This document shows, piece after piece, positions 29,185-40,416 of a stretch of 64,000 nt of DNA. The position numbers and the translations under genes were made by a program. This DNA is from Enterobacillus tribolii. Lineage in GTDB: Bacteria; Pseudomonadota; Gammaproteobacteria; Enterobacterales; Enterobacteriaceae. Location: NCBI RefSeq assembly GCF_003363015.1, contig NZ_QRAP01000002.1, positions 62,001 through 126,000 on the forward strand. Direction: 5' to 3'. Numbering within the stretch: the first letter of the stretch is position 1; each line of letters begins with the position of its first letter. The notes under the pieces were generated by a model. It was given only the letters and a program-made list of their open reading frames with translations. It was not told the DNA's origin and did no database searches.

Positions 29185-30936
29185 ATGGCTCACATAGGAA
29201 AACGAATAAGCGCGTTGTTGTGGCCGCTTTTGCTCGGGATGCTGCTGATAACATCCGCTCAGGGCGCACAGATTACCAATATCCAGGTTTCTAACGGCAG
29301 TAGTGAAGCGCGGGTCACGCTGAGTTTCAGCGGTACTCCGGTTTATTCGCATGCCACGCAGCACAACCCGAATCGGGTGACGGTAGACATCAGCGACAGC
29401 CGGCGTATCACCGGCGGCTTACCGATGAATTTCAGCGGTTCAAATCTGCTCAGCCGCATTCGCGCCGGCGACGCGCAGGGTGAGAATCAGGTGCGCCTGA
29501 TTTTCGATATGACGCGCAAAACCCGCGCCCGTGCCGTGACGCAGGGCAATACGGTTATTTTTACGCTGACGGCGGAGCAAACCTCGTCCACGCGCAGCCC
29601 GGCGGCGGCTACAACCAGTCGTCAGCCCGCCCGCAGTACGGCGGGTACTGCCGCCCCGGCCCGCGCCAGCACGCCGAAGGGCGCGAATCCGTTTAATCAG
29701 GGTTCTAAGCCGCTGGCTGCGACGGAGGCGGACATTCCCGCCGTGCCGGTTACCCGGCCGAGCGGCGGCGGTTCCTCCACGAATCGGGTCGTGGTGGCGA
29801 TCGATGCCGGCCATGGCGGGCAGGATCCCGGTGCTATCGGCGGCAATGGGCTGCGTGAGAAAAACGTCACGCTGGCGATTGCCCGCCGCCTGAAAACGCT
29901 GATGGACAGCGATCCGATGTTTAAACCGGTGCTGACCCGCGACGGAGATTACTTCATCTCCGTTATGGGCCGCTCGGACGTTGCGCGCCGGCAGCAGGCT
30001 AACCTGCTGGTGTCCATCCATGCCGACGCCGCGCCTAACCGCAGCGCGACCGGCGCTTCGGTGTGGGTGTTGTCCAACCGCCGTGCCAACAGTGAAATGG
30101 CCGGTTGGCTGGAGCAACACGAGAAACAGTCTGAGTTGCTGGGCGGCGCGGGTGACGTGCTGGCCAACAGCGGCGACGATAAATATCTCAGCCAGGCGGT
30201 TCTGGATCTGCAGTTCGGGCATTCGCAACGGGTAGGGTATGACGTCGCGGTGCAGGTATTGCGCCAACTGCGTGGGGTCGGCGATCTGCATAAGAGCCGG
30301 CCGGAGCATGCCAGCCTTGGCGTGCTGAGGTCGCCGGATATTCCTTCGCTGTTGGTGGAGACGGGCTTTATCAGCAACGCGGGTGAAGAGCGGTTGCTGG
30401 GCAGCAGTAATTATCAGGAAAAGGTCGCGCAGGCGATTTATAAGGGGGTACGCAGCTACTTTATCGCGCACCCGTTGCAATCCGACCCAAAGGTCGAAAA
30501 CCGGCCGCTGGGAGTAGTGGCGGCCGGTAGTAAAGCTCAGGGAAGCAAGCAAAAAACGACGCAATCATCCCGTACCGGCGTCTCTGCGGCGCCGGGCCGG
30601 ACGCAGGTTCACGTGGTTAAGGCAGGAGAGACGTTGCTGGGGATCGCCAACCGTTACGGCACCACCCTGACGTCCCTGATGAAACTGAATAACCTGAAAA
30701 AGGACGGTGTCTGGATCGGGCAGCGTCTGAAGGTGCCGGCGGGTGCGGCCGCAACGCAGAGCCGCGCGCCGGCTGCCGGTAAGAGCAGGAAAGTGACTCA
30801 TACGGTGAAGCGCGGAGACACGCTGACGAACATTGCCGCCAGATACGGCGTCAGCATGAGTAAGATCCGCGAAGCAAACAAAATGAAATCCAGTGACGTG
30901 CAGCTAGGACAGCGGCTGATTATTCCGCAGTCATAA
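29185..30936 (+). CDS. amiB: N-acetylmuramoyl-L-alanine amidase AmiB with two LysM domains
   Basis: Periplasmic zinc amidase that splits septal peptidoglycan for daughter-cell separation, activated by EnvC. The 583-residue protein has a signal peptide (about 1-27), an AMIN domain (about 28-130), a low-complexity Ala/Thr/Arg/Pro linker, and an Amidase_3 catalytic domain starting at [14 protein letters not shown] near residue 206, with the second zinc histidine in SIHAD and the catalytic glutamate in [10 protein letters not shown]. Two LysM repeats (about 474-517 and 538-582) end the protein. E. coli AmiB (445 residues) has one LysM, so this form carries an extra wall-binding module. Six bases separate it from tsaE. 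Confidence 0.96.
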   Translation: MAHIGKRISALLWPLLLGMLLITSAQGAQITNIQVSNGSSEARVTLSFSGTPVYSHATQHNPNRVTVDISDSRRITGGLPMNFSGSNLLSRIRAGDAQGENQVRLIFDMTRKTRARAVTQGNTVIFTLTAEQTSSTRSPAAATTSRQPARSTAGTAAPARASTPKGANPFNQGSKPLAATEADIPAVPVTRPSGGGSSTNRVVVAIDAGHGGQDPGAIGGNGLREKNVTLAIARRLKTLMDSDPMFKPVLTRDGDYFISVMGRSDVARRQQANLLVSIHADAAPNRSATGASVWVLSNRRANSEMAGWLEQHEKQSELLGGAGDVLANSGDDKYLSQAVLDLQFGHSQRVGYDVAVQVLRQLRGVGDLHKSRPEHASLGVLRSPDIPSLLVETGFISNAGEERLLGSSNYQEKVAQAIYKGVRSYFIAHPLQSDPKVENRPLGVVAAGSKAQGSKQKTTQSSRTGVSAAPGRTQVHVVKAGETLLGIANRYGTTLTSLMKLNNLKKDGVWIGQRLKVPAGAAATQSRAPAAGKSRKVTHTVKRGDTLTNIAARYGVSMSKIREANKMKSSDVQLGQRLIIPQS

Positions 30937-30953
30937 AACAGTAAGGATAACCG

Positions 30954-32843
30954 ATGCCGATACAGGTTTTACCCCCGCAGCTCGCCAACCAGATTGCCGC
31001 CGGCGAAGTGGTTGAACGCCCGGCCTCGGTGGTGAAGGAACTGGTCGAAAACAGCCTGGATGCGGGGGCGACCCGCATTGATATCGAAATAGAGCGCGGC
31101 GGCGCCAGGCTTATCCGTATCCGTGATAATGGCGGCGGCATCGGGAAGGATGAGCTGGCGCTGGCGCTGGCGCGCCATGCGACCAGCAAAATCAGCACGC
31201 TGGACGATCTGGAAGCGATTATGAGCCTCGGCTTTCGTGGTGAGGCGCTGGCCAGCATCAGCTCGGTTTCGCGCCTGACGCTGACGTCGCGTACCCGGGA
31301 TCAAAACGAAGCATGGCAGGCTTATGCCGAAGGCCGCGACATGGCGGTCAGCGTGAAACCTGCCGCGCACCCGGTAGGGACGACGGTTGAAGTGTTGGAT
31401 CTGTTCTACAACACGCCGGCGCGGCGCAAGTTCCTGCGTACGGAAAAAACGGAGTTCACGCATATCGACGAGGTGATCCGGCGTATTGCGCTGGCGCGTT
31501 TCGACGTAGCGCTGAACCTGCATCACAACGGCAAGCTGGTCCGCCAGTATCGTGCGGTGGCGGAGGGTGCGGCGAAAGAGCGGCGTTTGGGCGCTATTTG
31601 CGGTAGCCCGTTCCTGCAACACGCTCTGGCGCTGGAGTGGGAGCACGGCGAACTGGCGATCCGCGGTTGGGTAGCCGACCCGCGCGCCGCCGGTCAGCCG
31701 CCGGACATGCAATACAGCTACGTGAACGGCCGTATGATGCGCGACAAGCTGATTACGCACGCCATCCGCCAGGCGTATCAGGACTTGCTGAGCGCAGATC
31801 AACAACCGGCGTACGTGCTGTATCTTCAGGTCGATCCGCATCAGGTCGATGTCAACGTCCATCCGGCCAAGCACGAGGTTCGTTTTCATCAGGCCAGGCT
31901 GGTGCATGATTTTATCTATCAGGCCGTCTTGACGGTGTTGCAGCAGGCTTCGAAACCGGCGCTGCCCATCGGCGACGGGCAGGAAACGCCGGTGTGGGAA
32001 CCCGAAAACCGGGCTGCGGCGGGCGTTAATCAGTTTAATCGTCAACCCTCCGGCCAGAGCGCGGCGCGTGAAAGCGAGCCTGGATACGGCGCTTCGCCCG
32101 GTCGTGCTTCTTCTGGTCAGCGTGCTGCGGGTTTCACGCCGCCAGTGCGTGAAGGAGAACGCTACCAGAAACGGGAAGGCGAGCTTTACCAGCGTTTGAT
32201 GAAAACGGAACCCTCGCCAACCCCGCCTCCTGCCGTGCGCGAACCGGTCGTCTCCCGCGACGAACCATTGCCCGGCTTCGGCGACACCAGCTTCGGCCGG
32301 GTATTGATGATTCATGCCGGGCGTTTTGCGCTGGTTGAACATCCGCGGGGCGTGGCCTTGCTGGCGCTGGATGTGGCGGAGCGCTACCTGCGCGAGGCGC
32401 AGCTGACGCCGGGAGAGGATGGGCTGCGGCCGCAGCCGTTGTTGATTCCGGTTAAGCTGACGCTGAACGGGCCGGAATTGCTTGGCGCGCAGCAACAGGC
32501 GGCGATTTTGCAGCAACTCGGCATTGAGATTCAGTTGGATCGACAGCGGGCGACGCTGCGCGCCGTGCCTTTGCCGTTGCGCCAGCAAAACCTGCCGCAA
32601 CTGGTGCCCGCATTTCTGGCTTATTTGGGCACGGAAGAAAATGCGAATACTGCCCGGGCAGCACACTGGCTGGCCGGGCAACTGAACGCCGAAAGCGAGG
32701 ACTGGACCGTCGGGCGCGCCATTCAATTACTGGCAGACGTCGAACGCCTGTGTCCGGATCGGGTAAAATCACCGCCGCCATCGCTGCTGGCGATGGTAGA
32801 TTTGAATTCCGTATTGAAATTGTTGAAGTCCGACACTATATAA
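30954..32843 (+). CDS. mutL: DNA mismatch repair protein MutL
   Basis: GHKL ATPase that links MutS mismatch recognition to MutH and UvrD. At 629 residues it has the ATP-site motifs [20 protein letters not shown] and [11 protein letters not shown] variable Pro/Arg-rich linker (about 345-435) is followed by the C-terminal dimerisation domain. The endonuclease DQHA motif is absent, as expected for organisms with MutH. It lies 17 bases after amiB. Confidence 0.97.
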   Translation: MPIQVLPPQLANQIAAGEVVERPASVVKELVENSLDAGATRIDIEIERGGARLIRIRDNGGGIGKDELALALARHATSKISTLDDLEAIMSLGFRGEALASISSVSRLTLTSRTRDQNEAWQAYAEGRDMAVSVKPAAHPVGTTVEVLDLFYNTPARRKFLRTEKTEFTHIDEVIRRIALARFDVALNLHHNGKLVRQYRAVAEGAAKERRLGAICGSPFLQHALALEWEHGELAIRGWVADPRAAGQPPDMQYSYVNGRMMRDKLITHAIRQAYQDLLSADQQPAYVLYLQVDPHQVDVNVHPAKHEVRFHQARLVHDFIYQAVLTVLQQASKPALPIGDGQETPVWEPENRAAAGVNQFNRQPSGQSAARESEPGYGASPGRASSGQRAAGFTPPVREGERYQKREGELYQRLMKTEPSPTPPPAVREPVVSRDEPLPGFGDTSFGRVLMIHAGRFALVEHPRGVALLALDVAERYLREAQLTPGEDGLRPQPLLIPVKLTLNGPELLGAQQQAAILQQLGIEIQLDRQRATLRAVPLPLRQQNLPQLVPAFLAYLGTEENANTARAAHWLAGQLNAESEDWTVGRAIQLLADVERLCPDRVKSPPPSLLAMVDLNSVLKLLKSDTI

Positions 32844-32888
32844 ACGGCAACGGCTTCCTGATAATCCAACTGGTTAACTGATTACGTA

Positions 32889-33824
32889 ATGACTCGGCTT
32901 CCTCCCGCCATTTTTATCATGGGTCCGACCGCATCGGGCAAAACTGCGCTGGCGATGGCGCTGCATAAGCGTTTTCCCGTGGATGTCATCAGCGTTGATT
33001 CCGCGTTGATTTACCGCGGTATGGATGTCGGCACTGCGAAACCGACGGCGCAGGAGCTGGCGGCCACGCCGCACCGCCTGATCGACATCCGCGATCCGGC
33101 GCAGGCATATTCCGCGGCCGACTTTCGCAGCGATGCGTTGCGCGAAATGGCGGCGATCACCGCCGCAGGCCGGATTCCGCTGCTGGTGGGCGGCACCATG
33201 CTCTATTTCAAGGCGCTGCTGGAAGGACTTTCCCCGCTTCCTGCGGCGGATCCTGTGGTGCGTGAAGAGATCGAACGGCGGGCGGCGACGGAAGGATGGG
33301 AGGCATTACACCATCAGCTCAGTGAGATTGATCCGGTGTCTGCCAATCGGATTCATCCAAATGATCCCCAGAGACTGAGTCGCGCACTGGAAGTTTTTTT
33401 CATTTCAGGTAAAACTTTAACTGAACTGACTAAAATTTCAGGTGAATCGTTGCCTTATCAGGTTTATCAGTTCGCCATCGCACCGGCAACACGAGAACTG
33501 TTGCATCAGCGTATTGAGTTGCGTTTCAGGCAGATGCTGGACGCAGGTTTTGAAGCCGAAGCCAGAAAACTTTTTGTTCGCAACGACTTGCATATGGATT
33601 TGCCTTCCATTCGTTGTGTTGGCTACCGTCAGATGTGGTCTTATTTATCTGGCGAAATCAACTACGATGAAATGGTTTATCGCGGTATTTGTGCGACGCG
33701 CCAACTGGCGAAACGCCAAATGACATGGCTGCGGGGTTGGGATTCTGTTCAATGGCTTGACAGCGATTGTCCGGAAGATGCCTTCAACGCCGTGGCACAG
33801 GTTGTTAGTGCATCGCTTGGGTGA
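32889..33824 (+). CDS. miaA: tRNA dimethylallyltransferase MiaA
   Basis: Adds the isopentenyl group to A37 of UNN-decoding tRNAs. The 311-residue protein has the P-loop [12 protein letters not shown], the [16 protein letters not shown] segment and [14 protein letters not shown]. It lies 45 bases after mutL. In E. coli hfq promoters, including a heat-shock one, lie inside miaA and in the following gap; the 172-base gap here is AT-rich and fits that. Confidence 0.97.
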   Translation: MTRLPPAIFIMGPTASGKTALAMALHKRFPVDVISVDSALIYRGMDVGTAKPTAQELAATPHRLIDIRDPAQAYSAADFRSDALREMAAITAAGRIPLLVGGTMLYFKALLEGLSPLPAADPVVREEIERRAATEGWEALHHQLSEIDPVSANRIHPNDPQRLSRALEVFFISGKTLTELTKISGESLPYQVYQFAIAPATRELLHQRIELRFRQMLDAGFEAEARKLFVRNDLHMDLPSIRCVGYRQMWSYLSGEINYDEMVYRGICATRQLAKRQMTWLRGWDSVQWLDSDCPEDAFNAVAQVVSASLG

Positions 33825-33996
33825 TTGTGTACAATTGGAACTCGGTTCGGATGCATTTTCGTCCGCCGGCGTTAACAGTTGGTACTCAAGTGCGCAAATT
33901 TTTACGCAGTTTATTTTAGTTTGGAACCCTAAGGTTCTTAGTAAAAGACAATATTGTTATATACAACAAGCAACTAGCAAATAAGGAAAAGATAGA

Positions 33997-34311
33997 ATGG
34001 CTAAGGGGCAATCTTTGCAAGATCCGTTCTTGAACGCATTGCGTCGCGAACGGGTCCCTGTTTCGATCTATTTGGTCAATGGTATTAAACTGCAAGGTCA
34101 GATCGAGTCTTTTGACCAGTTCGTTATTTTATTGAAGAACACCGTCAGCCAGATGGTTTACAAACACGCGATTTCTACCGTGGTGCCTTCACGTCCGGTT
34201 TCTCATCACGGTAATAATCCGGGTGGCCCAGGCGGAGCGGGAAGCAATTATCATCACGGTGGGAACCAGTCCTCTGCGCAATCGTCTCAGGACAATGATG
34301 ACGCTGAATAA
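33997..34311 (+). CDS. hfq: RNA chaperone Hfq
   Basis: Hexameric Sm-like protein for small-RNA regulation. The 104-residue protein has the Sm core (residues 7-66) with the proximal-site YKHAIS motif and the distal face, followed by a Gly/Asn/His-rich disordered tail ([18 protein letters not shown]). The leader just before the start is A-rich (ACAAGCAACTAGCAAATAAGG), like the A-R-N sites through which E. coli Hfq represses itself, and a small hairpin GAACC-CTAA-GGTTC lies at 33924-33937. Confidence 0.98.
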   Translation: MAKGQSLQDPFLNALRRERVPVSIYLVNGIKLQGQIESFDQFVILLKNTVSQMVYKHAISTVVPSRPVSHHGNNPGGPGGAGSNYHHGGNQSSAQSSQDNDDAE

Positions 34312-34335
34312 AGCGTTGCAGTTCTTTTTTATGTC

Positions 34336-34372
34336 GGGGAATGTACAGGCTTATCATAAACCTGTGTTCCCC
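34336..34372 (+). ncRNA. Stem-loop between hfq and hflX
   Basis: GGGGAA pairs with TTCCCC and the inner ACAGG with CCTGT, forming a two-part stem with an internal loop. The sequence after it (GTTCTCATCGG) is not T-rich, so it is not a classic terminator; it may set the hfq:hflX ratio or stabilise the hfq 3' end. Confidence 0.4.
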
Positions 34373-34409
34373 GTTCTCATCGGGTATTGCCGTTTGAGAG
34401 GTTTTCCGT

Positions 34410-35690
34410 TTGTTTGACCGTTACGAAGCCGGTGAGCAGGCCGTATTGGTTCACATCTACTTCTCCCAGGAAAAAGATACCGAAGATCTCAGAGAGTTTG
34501 AGTCGTTGGTTTCCTCAGCAGGGGTTGAAGCGTTGCAGGTTATTACCGGTAACCGCAAAGCCCCGCATCCGAAATATTTCGTTGGTGAAGGTAAGGCTGA
34601 AGAGATCGCCCAGGCTGTGCATGCGACTGAAGCCAGCGTGGTGCTGTTTGATCACGCCCTGACGCCGGCGCAGGAACGCAACCTGGAGCGGTTATGCCAG
34701 TGCCGGGTGATCGATCGCACCGGCTTGATCCTCGATATCTTTGCCCAGCGCGCCCGCACGCATGAAGGTAAATTACAGGTTGAGCTGGCGCAGTTGCGCC
34801 ATCTGGCGACCCGCCTGGTGCGGGGCTGGACTCACCTGGAACGCCAGAAAGGCGGGATTGGCCTGCGCGGGCCGGGGGAAACCCAGCTGGAAACGGACCG
34901 CCGCCTGCTGCGCGACCGCATCCGACAGATTCTTTCCCGCCTTGAGCGGGTGGAAAAACAGCGCGAGCAGGGCCGTCGCGCCCGAACGCGCGCTGACGTG
35001 CCTACCGTTTCCCTGGTGGGCTATACCAACGCCGGCAAGTCGACGCTGTTCAATCAGATCACGCAGGCGCAGGTGTATGCCGCCGATCAACTGTTTGCCA
35101 CGCTGGATCCGACCTTGCGCCGGATCGAGGTTGCGGACGTCGGGGACACGGTGTTGGCCGATACGGTGGGTTTCATCCGCCATTTGCCGCACGATTTGGT
35201 GGCGGCGTTTAAGGCTACGCTGCAAGAAACCCGTCAGGCTTCACTGTTATTACACGTAATAGATGCATCTGATGCGCGTATTGATGAGAATATTGCGGCC
35301 GTGAATACGGTGCTGGCTGAAATTGAGGCAGACGAGATCCCCGTGCTGCTGATCATGAACAAAATCGATATGCTGGATGAGTTTGAGCCGCGTATTGATC
35401 GAAATGATGAAAATCGGCCTGTGCGGGTTTGGCTTTCGGCGCAGACCGGGGCGGGCATTGATTTATTATTTCAGGCGCTGACTGAACGGCTGAGCGGTGA
35501 AATTGCTCATTACACCTTGCGGTTGCCGCCGCAGGCCGGACGTTTGCGCAGTCGCTTTTACCAGCTTCAGGCGATTGAGAAAGAGTGGGCGGAAGAGGAC
35601 GGCAGTATCGGATTACTTGTCCGGCTACCCGTTGTGGACTGGCGTCGTCTCTGTAAGCAGGAACTGGATTTGACGAGCTTTATCGTTTAA
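34410..35690 (+). CDS. hflX: Ribosome-splitting GTPase HflX
   Basis: Heat-shock GTPase that splits stalled 70S ribosomes. At 426 residues it has an N-terminal nucleotide-binding domain, the [13 protein letters not shown] linker motif, and a G domain with [12 protein letters not shown] (G1), [11 protein letters not shown] (G3) and NKIDML (G4). The start is a TTG with GAGAGG upstream; it gives [12 protein letters not shown], which matches the E. coli N-terminus. Confidence 0.96.
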   Translation: MFDRYEAGEQAVLVHIYFSQEKDTEDLREFESLVSSAGVEALQVITGNRKAPHPKYFVGEGKAEEIAQAVHATEASVVLFDHALTPAQERNLERLCQCRVIDRTGLILDIFAQRARTHEGKLQVELAQLRHLATRLVRGWTHLERQKGGIGLRGPGETQLETDRRLLRDRIRQILSRLERVEKQREQGRRARTRADVPTVSLVGYTNAGKSTLFNQITQAQVYAADQLFATLDPTLRRIEVADVGDTVLADTVGFIRHLPHDLVAAFKATLQETRQASLLLHVIDASDARIDENIAAVNTVLAEIEADEIPVLLIMNKIDMLDEFEPRIDRNDENRPVRVWLSAQTGAGIDLLFQALTERLSGEIAHYTLRLPPQAGRLRSRFYQLQAIEKEWAEEDGSIGLLVRLPVVDWRRLCKQELDLTSFIV

Positions 35691-35748
35691 TCATTGCCTG
35701 TTAGATTGAACCTGAAGTACACCAATCATAAAAGAATGGAGCTAAAAC

Positions 35749-37005
35749 ATGGCGTGGAATCAGCCCGGTAACAACGGACAGGACCGCGATCCGTGGGGGA
35801 GCAGCAATAATAATGGCGGCAACTCTGGCGGAAACAACAAAGGTGGGCGCGATCAGGGCCCGCCGGATCTGGATGATATCTTCCGTAAGCTGAGCAAAAA
35901 GCTGGGTGGACTGGGAGGTAACAAAGGGTCCGGTGGCGGCGGCACCAGCAGTACGCCTCGCCCGCCAGTGGGCGGCAAGGTGGTCGGCCTTGCCGTGGCC
36001 GCCGTCGTCGTCATCTGGGCCGCCAGCGGTTTCTATACGATTAAAGAAGCCGAGCGCGGTGTCGTGACCCGTTTTGGGAAATTCGATCATCAGGTGCAGC
36101 CTGGTCTGAACTGGAAACCGACGTTTGTCGACGAAGTTATGCCGGTCAACGTGGAGTCGGTGCGTGAACTGGCCGCGTCAGGGGTGATGTTGACCTCCGA
36201 CGAAAACGTGGTGCGCGTGGAAATGAACGTACAGTACCGCGTAACTAATCCGGAGCAGTACCTGTTTAACGTGACCAATGCGGATGACAGCCTGCGTCAG
36301 GCTACCGACAGCGCGCTGCGCGCGGTCATCGGTAAATACACGATGGACAAGATCCTGACGGAAGGTCGTACCATCATCCGTACCGATACCCAGAAAGTCC
36401 TGGAAGAAACCATCAAGCCTTACCGGATGGGCATCACGCTGCTGGACGTAAACTTCCAGGCGGCGCGTCCGCCGGAGGAAGTGAAGGCCGCGTTTGACGA
36501 TGCGATCGCCGCGCGTGAGAACGAGCAGCAATACATCCGTGAAGCCGAAGCTTACGCCAACGAAGTGCAGCCGCGTGCCAACGGTCAGGCGCAGCGTATT
36601 CTTGAAGACGCGAAAGCCTACAAAGATCGTACCGTACTGGAAGCGCAGGGTGAGGTTGGTCGTTTTGCCCGCCTGCTGCCGGAGTACAAGGCATCGCCGG
36701 AAATCACCCGCGAGCGTCTGTACCTCGAAACCATGGAACGCGTGCTGAGCCATACCCGCAAGGTGCTGGTGGACGACAAGAGCAACAACCTGATGGTGTT
36801 GCCGCTTGATCAACTGATGCGCGGCAAGGCGCCCGCCGCGGAGAGCGCAAATCAGGATACCAGCCTGATTCGCCTCAATCCGCCGCCGTCGGCCTCGGCC
36901 CAGAAGAGTTCGGGCAGCAGCAACAGCAGTTCGTCCGGCAGTATCATGGATCAGCGCCGGGCCGATGCCCAGCGTAATGACACCGTCCGCGTAGGGAGAG
37001 AATAA
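35749..37005 (+). CDS. hflK: FtsH protease modulator HflK
   Basis: Membrane-anchored SPFH/stomatin-family protein that forms with HflC the large cage around the FtsH protease. The 418-residue protein has a Gly/Asn/Ser-rich cytoplasmic N-terminus (about 1-78), a single membrane helix (about 79-98), the SPFH domain, and a long helical region before a Ser-rich tail. It starts 58 bases after hflX and ends 3 bases before hflC. Confidence 0.97.
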   Translation: MAWNQPGNNGQDRDPWGSSNNNGGNSGGNNKGGRDQGPPDLDDIFRKLSKKLGGLGGNKGSGGGGTSSTPRPPVGGKVVGLAVAAVVVIWAASGFYTIKEAERGVVTRFGKFDHQVQPGLNWKPTFVDEVMPVNVESVRELAASGVMLTSDENVVRVEMNVQYRVTNPEQYLFNVTNADDSLRQATDSALRAVIGKYTMDKILTEGRTIIRTDTQKVLEETIKPYRMGITLLDVNFQAARPPEEVKAAFDDAIAARENEQQYIREAEAYANEVQPRANGQAQRILEDAKAYKDRTVLEAQGEVGRFARLLPEYKASPEITRERLYLETMERVLSHTRKVLVDDKSNNLMVLPLDQLMRGKAPAAESANQDTSLIRLNPPPSASAQKSSGSSNSSSSGSIMDQRRADAQRNDTVRVGRE

Positions 37006-37008
37006 CCG

Positions 37009-38004
37009 ATGCGTAAGTCTTTTTTACTGATACTCATCGTCGTGCTGGTGGTGCTGTATGCTTCGCTGTTCGTGGTGCATGAAGGGCAGCGTGGTATCGT
37101 GCTGCGTTTCGGCAAAGTTCTGCGTGACGATGAGAACAAGCCCCTGGTTTATGTGCCGGGCCTGCATTTAAAGATTCCTTTCATCGAATCGGTGAAAATG
37201 CTGGATGCGCGTATTCAGACCATGGATAACCAGGCTGACCGTTTCGTCACCAAAGAGAAGAAAGACCTGATTGTGGATTCTTACCTCAAGTGGCGCATCA
37301 GCGACTTCAGCCGTTACTATCTGGCGACCGGCGGCGGCGATATTTCCCAGGCGGAAGTGTTGCTCAAGCGTAAGTTCAGTGACCGTCTGCGTTCTGAGAT
37401 TGGTCGTCTGGATATCAAAGACATCGTTACCGACTCGCGCGGTAAGCTGATGGAAGACGTGCGTGATGCGCTGAACACCGGTACGACCGACGATGTCGCG
37501 GCCTCAACCGAAGCGGATGACGCCATTGCCAGCGCAGCGGCCCGTGTGGAGCGTGAAACCACCGGCAAGCAGCCGCAGGTGAACCCGAACAGTATGGCCG
37601 CCCTGGGTATCCAGGTGGTCGACGTGCGTATCAAGCAGATCAACCTGCCGACCGAAGTGTCGGACGCGATCTACCAGCGTATGCGCGCCGAGCGTGAAGC
37701 CGTGGCGCGTCGTCACCGTTCACAGGGTCAGGAAGAGGCAGAGAAGCTGCGTGCGACGGCGGACTATGAAGTCACCCGTACGCTGGCAGAGGCGGAGCGT
37801 CAGAGCCGCCTGATTCGCGGTGAAGGGGATGCGCTGGCAGCGAAGCTGTTTGCCGACGCCTTCAGCCAGGATCCGGATTTCTTCGCCTTCATCCGCAGCC
37901 TGCGTGCTTATGAAGCCAGCTTCAAAGACGGTCAGGACGTGATGGTTCTGCGTCCGGACAGCGATTTCTTCAAATTCATGAGATCGCCGGGCGGCTCGAA
38001 GTAA
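37009..38004 (+). CDS. hflC: FtsH protease modulator HflC
   Basis: Partner of HflK. At 331 residues it has an N-terminal membrane helix (FLLILIVVLVVLYASLFVV), the SPFH domain and an alpha-helical coiled region (RAEREAVARRHRSQGQEEAEK). The start lies 3 bases after the hflK stop, so the pair is made together. A strong terminator ends the long nnr-hflC series here. Confidence 0.97.
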   Translation: MRKSFLLILIVVLVVLYASLFVVHEGQRGIVLRFGKVLRDDENKPLVYVPGLHLKIPFIESVKMLDARIQTMDNQADRFVTKEKKDLIVDSYLKWRISDFSRYYLATGGGDISQAEVLLKRKFSDRLRSEIGRLDIKDIVTDSRGKLMEDVRDALNTGTTDDVAASTEADDAIASAAARVERETTGKQPQVNPNSMAALGIQVVDVRIKQINLPTEVSDAIYQRMRAEREAVARRHRSQGQEEAEKLRATADYEVTRTLAEAERQSRLIRGEGDALAAKLFADAFSQDPDFFAFIRSLRAYEASFKDGQDVMVLRPDSDFFKFMRSPGGSK

Positions 38005-38021
38005 GTAACCGCCAGTCGTAC

Positions 38022-38049
38022 AGGCCCGTTTCGTACGGGCCTTTTTTTT
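38022..38049 (+). terminator. Terminator after hflC
   Basis: GGCCCGT (38023-38029) pairs with ACGGGCC (38035-38041), followed by eight T residues. Confidence 0.92.
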
Positions 38050-38087
38050 GCCCGCTGTTATGGTGGCGGGCGGCCAAGGAGTGAAGC

Positions 38088-38282
38088 ATGAACAATACGA
38101 TTTGGATGGCGTTGGGGCTGGTATTGGTGCTGGAAGGACTGGGGCCGATGTTTTTCCCGCGCGCCTGGCGCCGGATGATTCAAACCATGACCCAACTGCC
38201 GGATTCGACGCTGCGCCGCTATGGCGGCGGCCTGGTGGTGGCCGGTTTTGTTATTTATTACATGCTGCGCAGCCGGATGTGA
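38088..38282 (+). CDS. yjeT: Small membrane protein YjeT (DUF2065)
   Basis: A 64-residue protein with two hydrophobic helices (IWMALGLVLVLEGLGPMFF and GGGLVVAGFVIYYML) around a short basic loop. This is the DUF2065 pattern and it sits between hflC and purA, as in E. coli. AAGGAG precedes the start. Function unknown. Confidence 0.88.
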   Translation: MNNTIWMALGLVLVLEGLGPMFFPRAWRRMIQTMTQLPDSTLRRYGGGLVVAGFVIYYMLRSRM

Positions 38283-38312
38283 GCGGAAGGTTGCCGGTGC
38301 GGCTAAATTTCT

Positions 38313-38328
38313 GCGCAATCGTGTGCGA
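38313..38328. promoter_or_regulatory. PurR operator upstream of purA
   Basis: GCGCAATCGTGTGCGA matches the PUR box (ACGCAAACGTTTGCGT) at most positions, including the central CG. It lies 65 bases before the purA start. A TAGAAT at 38359-38364 is the likely -10, which puts the operator around the -35 to -60 region. E. coli purA is likewise PurR-controlled. Confidence 0.72.
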
Positions 38329-38374
38329 AAAGTGCTACAAAGCGAAGAATTGAGATGCTAGAATCCATTTTTAA

Positions 38375-39691
<1,317 letters not shown>

Positions 39692-39708
39692 CGCATTGTT
39701 TTCTCCTC

Positions 39709-39736
39709 AATAAGCCGGGCACAAGCCCGGCTTATT
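39709..39736 (+). terminator. Hairpin after purA
   Basis: AATAAGCCGGGC-ACAA-GCCCGGCTTATT is a perfect 12-pair stem; the stem itself ends in TTATT, but no long T-tract follows. Confidence 0.7.
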
Positions 39737-39925
39737 GCTATCCGGGTGTTCCCTGCGCCGGATCGCTTTTTCTCTCTTAACGTCCTGCTTTTCATGAAAG
39801 CATTAGTCGCTTTTATCCCGGCTGGTTTATTATTCAGATAATGCTTTCATTTTCAGGCGTGAAACGCGCCGTTGAGCGATAACCCGTTGTCAGCGGATGA
39901 CGATATACGTGGAACAGAGGTATTT

Positions 39926-40351
39926 GTGCAGTTAACAAGTTTTACTGATTTTGGTTTACGGGCGCTGATTTACATGGCCTCCCTTCCGCCGGACAAAATG
40001 ACCAGCATCACGGAAGTGACGCAGGTTTACGGCGTGTCACGCAATCATATGGTGAAAATCATCAATCAGCTCAGTCGTGCCGGATTCGTGACCGCCGTTC
40101 GCGGCAAGAATGGCGGCATCAGGCTGGGGCGTCCGGCGAAAATGATCCGTATCGGCGACGTGGTTCGCGAACTGGAGCCGCTTTCCCTGGTGAACTGTAC
40201 GCAGGAATTTTGTCACATCACTCCGGCCTGCCGGTTGAAATCCGTGTTGCAGAAGGCCATTGCCGCTTTTCTGGCCGAGCTTGATAACTGCACGTTGGCC
40301 GAATTAATTGATGAAAACCAACCCCTTTATAAGCTGTTGCTGGTGGAATAA
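39926..40351 (+). CDS. nsrR: Nitric-oxide-sensing repressor NsrR (Rrf2 family)
   Basis: An iron-sulfur repressor of NO-stress genes. From the GTG at 39926, with AGAGG seven bases upstream, it is 141 residues beginning [19 protein letters not shown] longer in-frame ATG start has no family support. It has an N-terminal winged helix ([16 protein letters not shown]) and three cluster cysteines C91, C96 and C102 ([12 protein letters not shown]). It precedes rnr and rlmB in what looks like an operon. A matching operator lies ahead of ytfE at 51.7 kb. Confidence 0.96.
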   Translation: MQLTSFTDFGLRALIYMASLPPDKMTSITEVTQVYGVSRNHMVKIINQLSRAGFVTAVRGKNGGIRLGRPAKMIRIGDVVRELEPLSLVNCTQEFCHITPACRLKSVLQKAIAAFLAELDNCTLAELIDENQPLYKLLLVE

Positions 40352-40416
40352 TTCCGGCCTGGCCGGTGTTACCGCGCGAACAGCGACCGCATAGTGATGA
40401 CAACGGAGGAACCGCG

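Noticed and set aside
30969..32726. A 585-codon open frame on the minus strand opposite mutL
   Set aside because: It is a GC-rich mirror frame of a certain gene, with Arg/Gln/His-heavy composition, no ribosome site and no family motif. The same holds for the long antisense frames opposite groEL (9013-10374), rnr (40591-42153), dcuA (4222-5505) and purA (38462-39559).
34336..34372. Stem-loop after hfq considered as a rho-independent terminator
   Set aside because: The bases after the stem are not T-rich, so it is listed only as a structured element.
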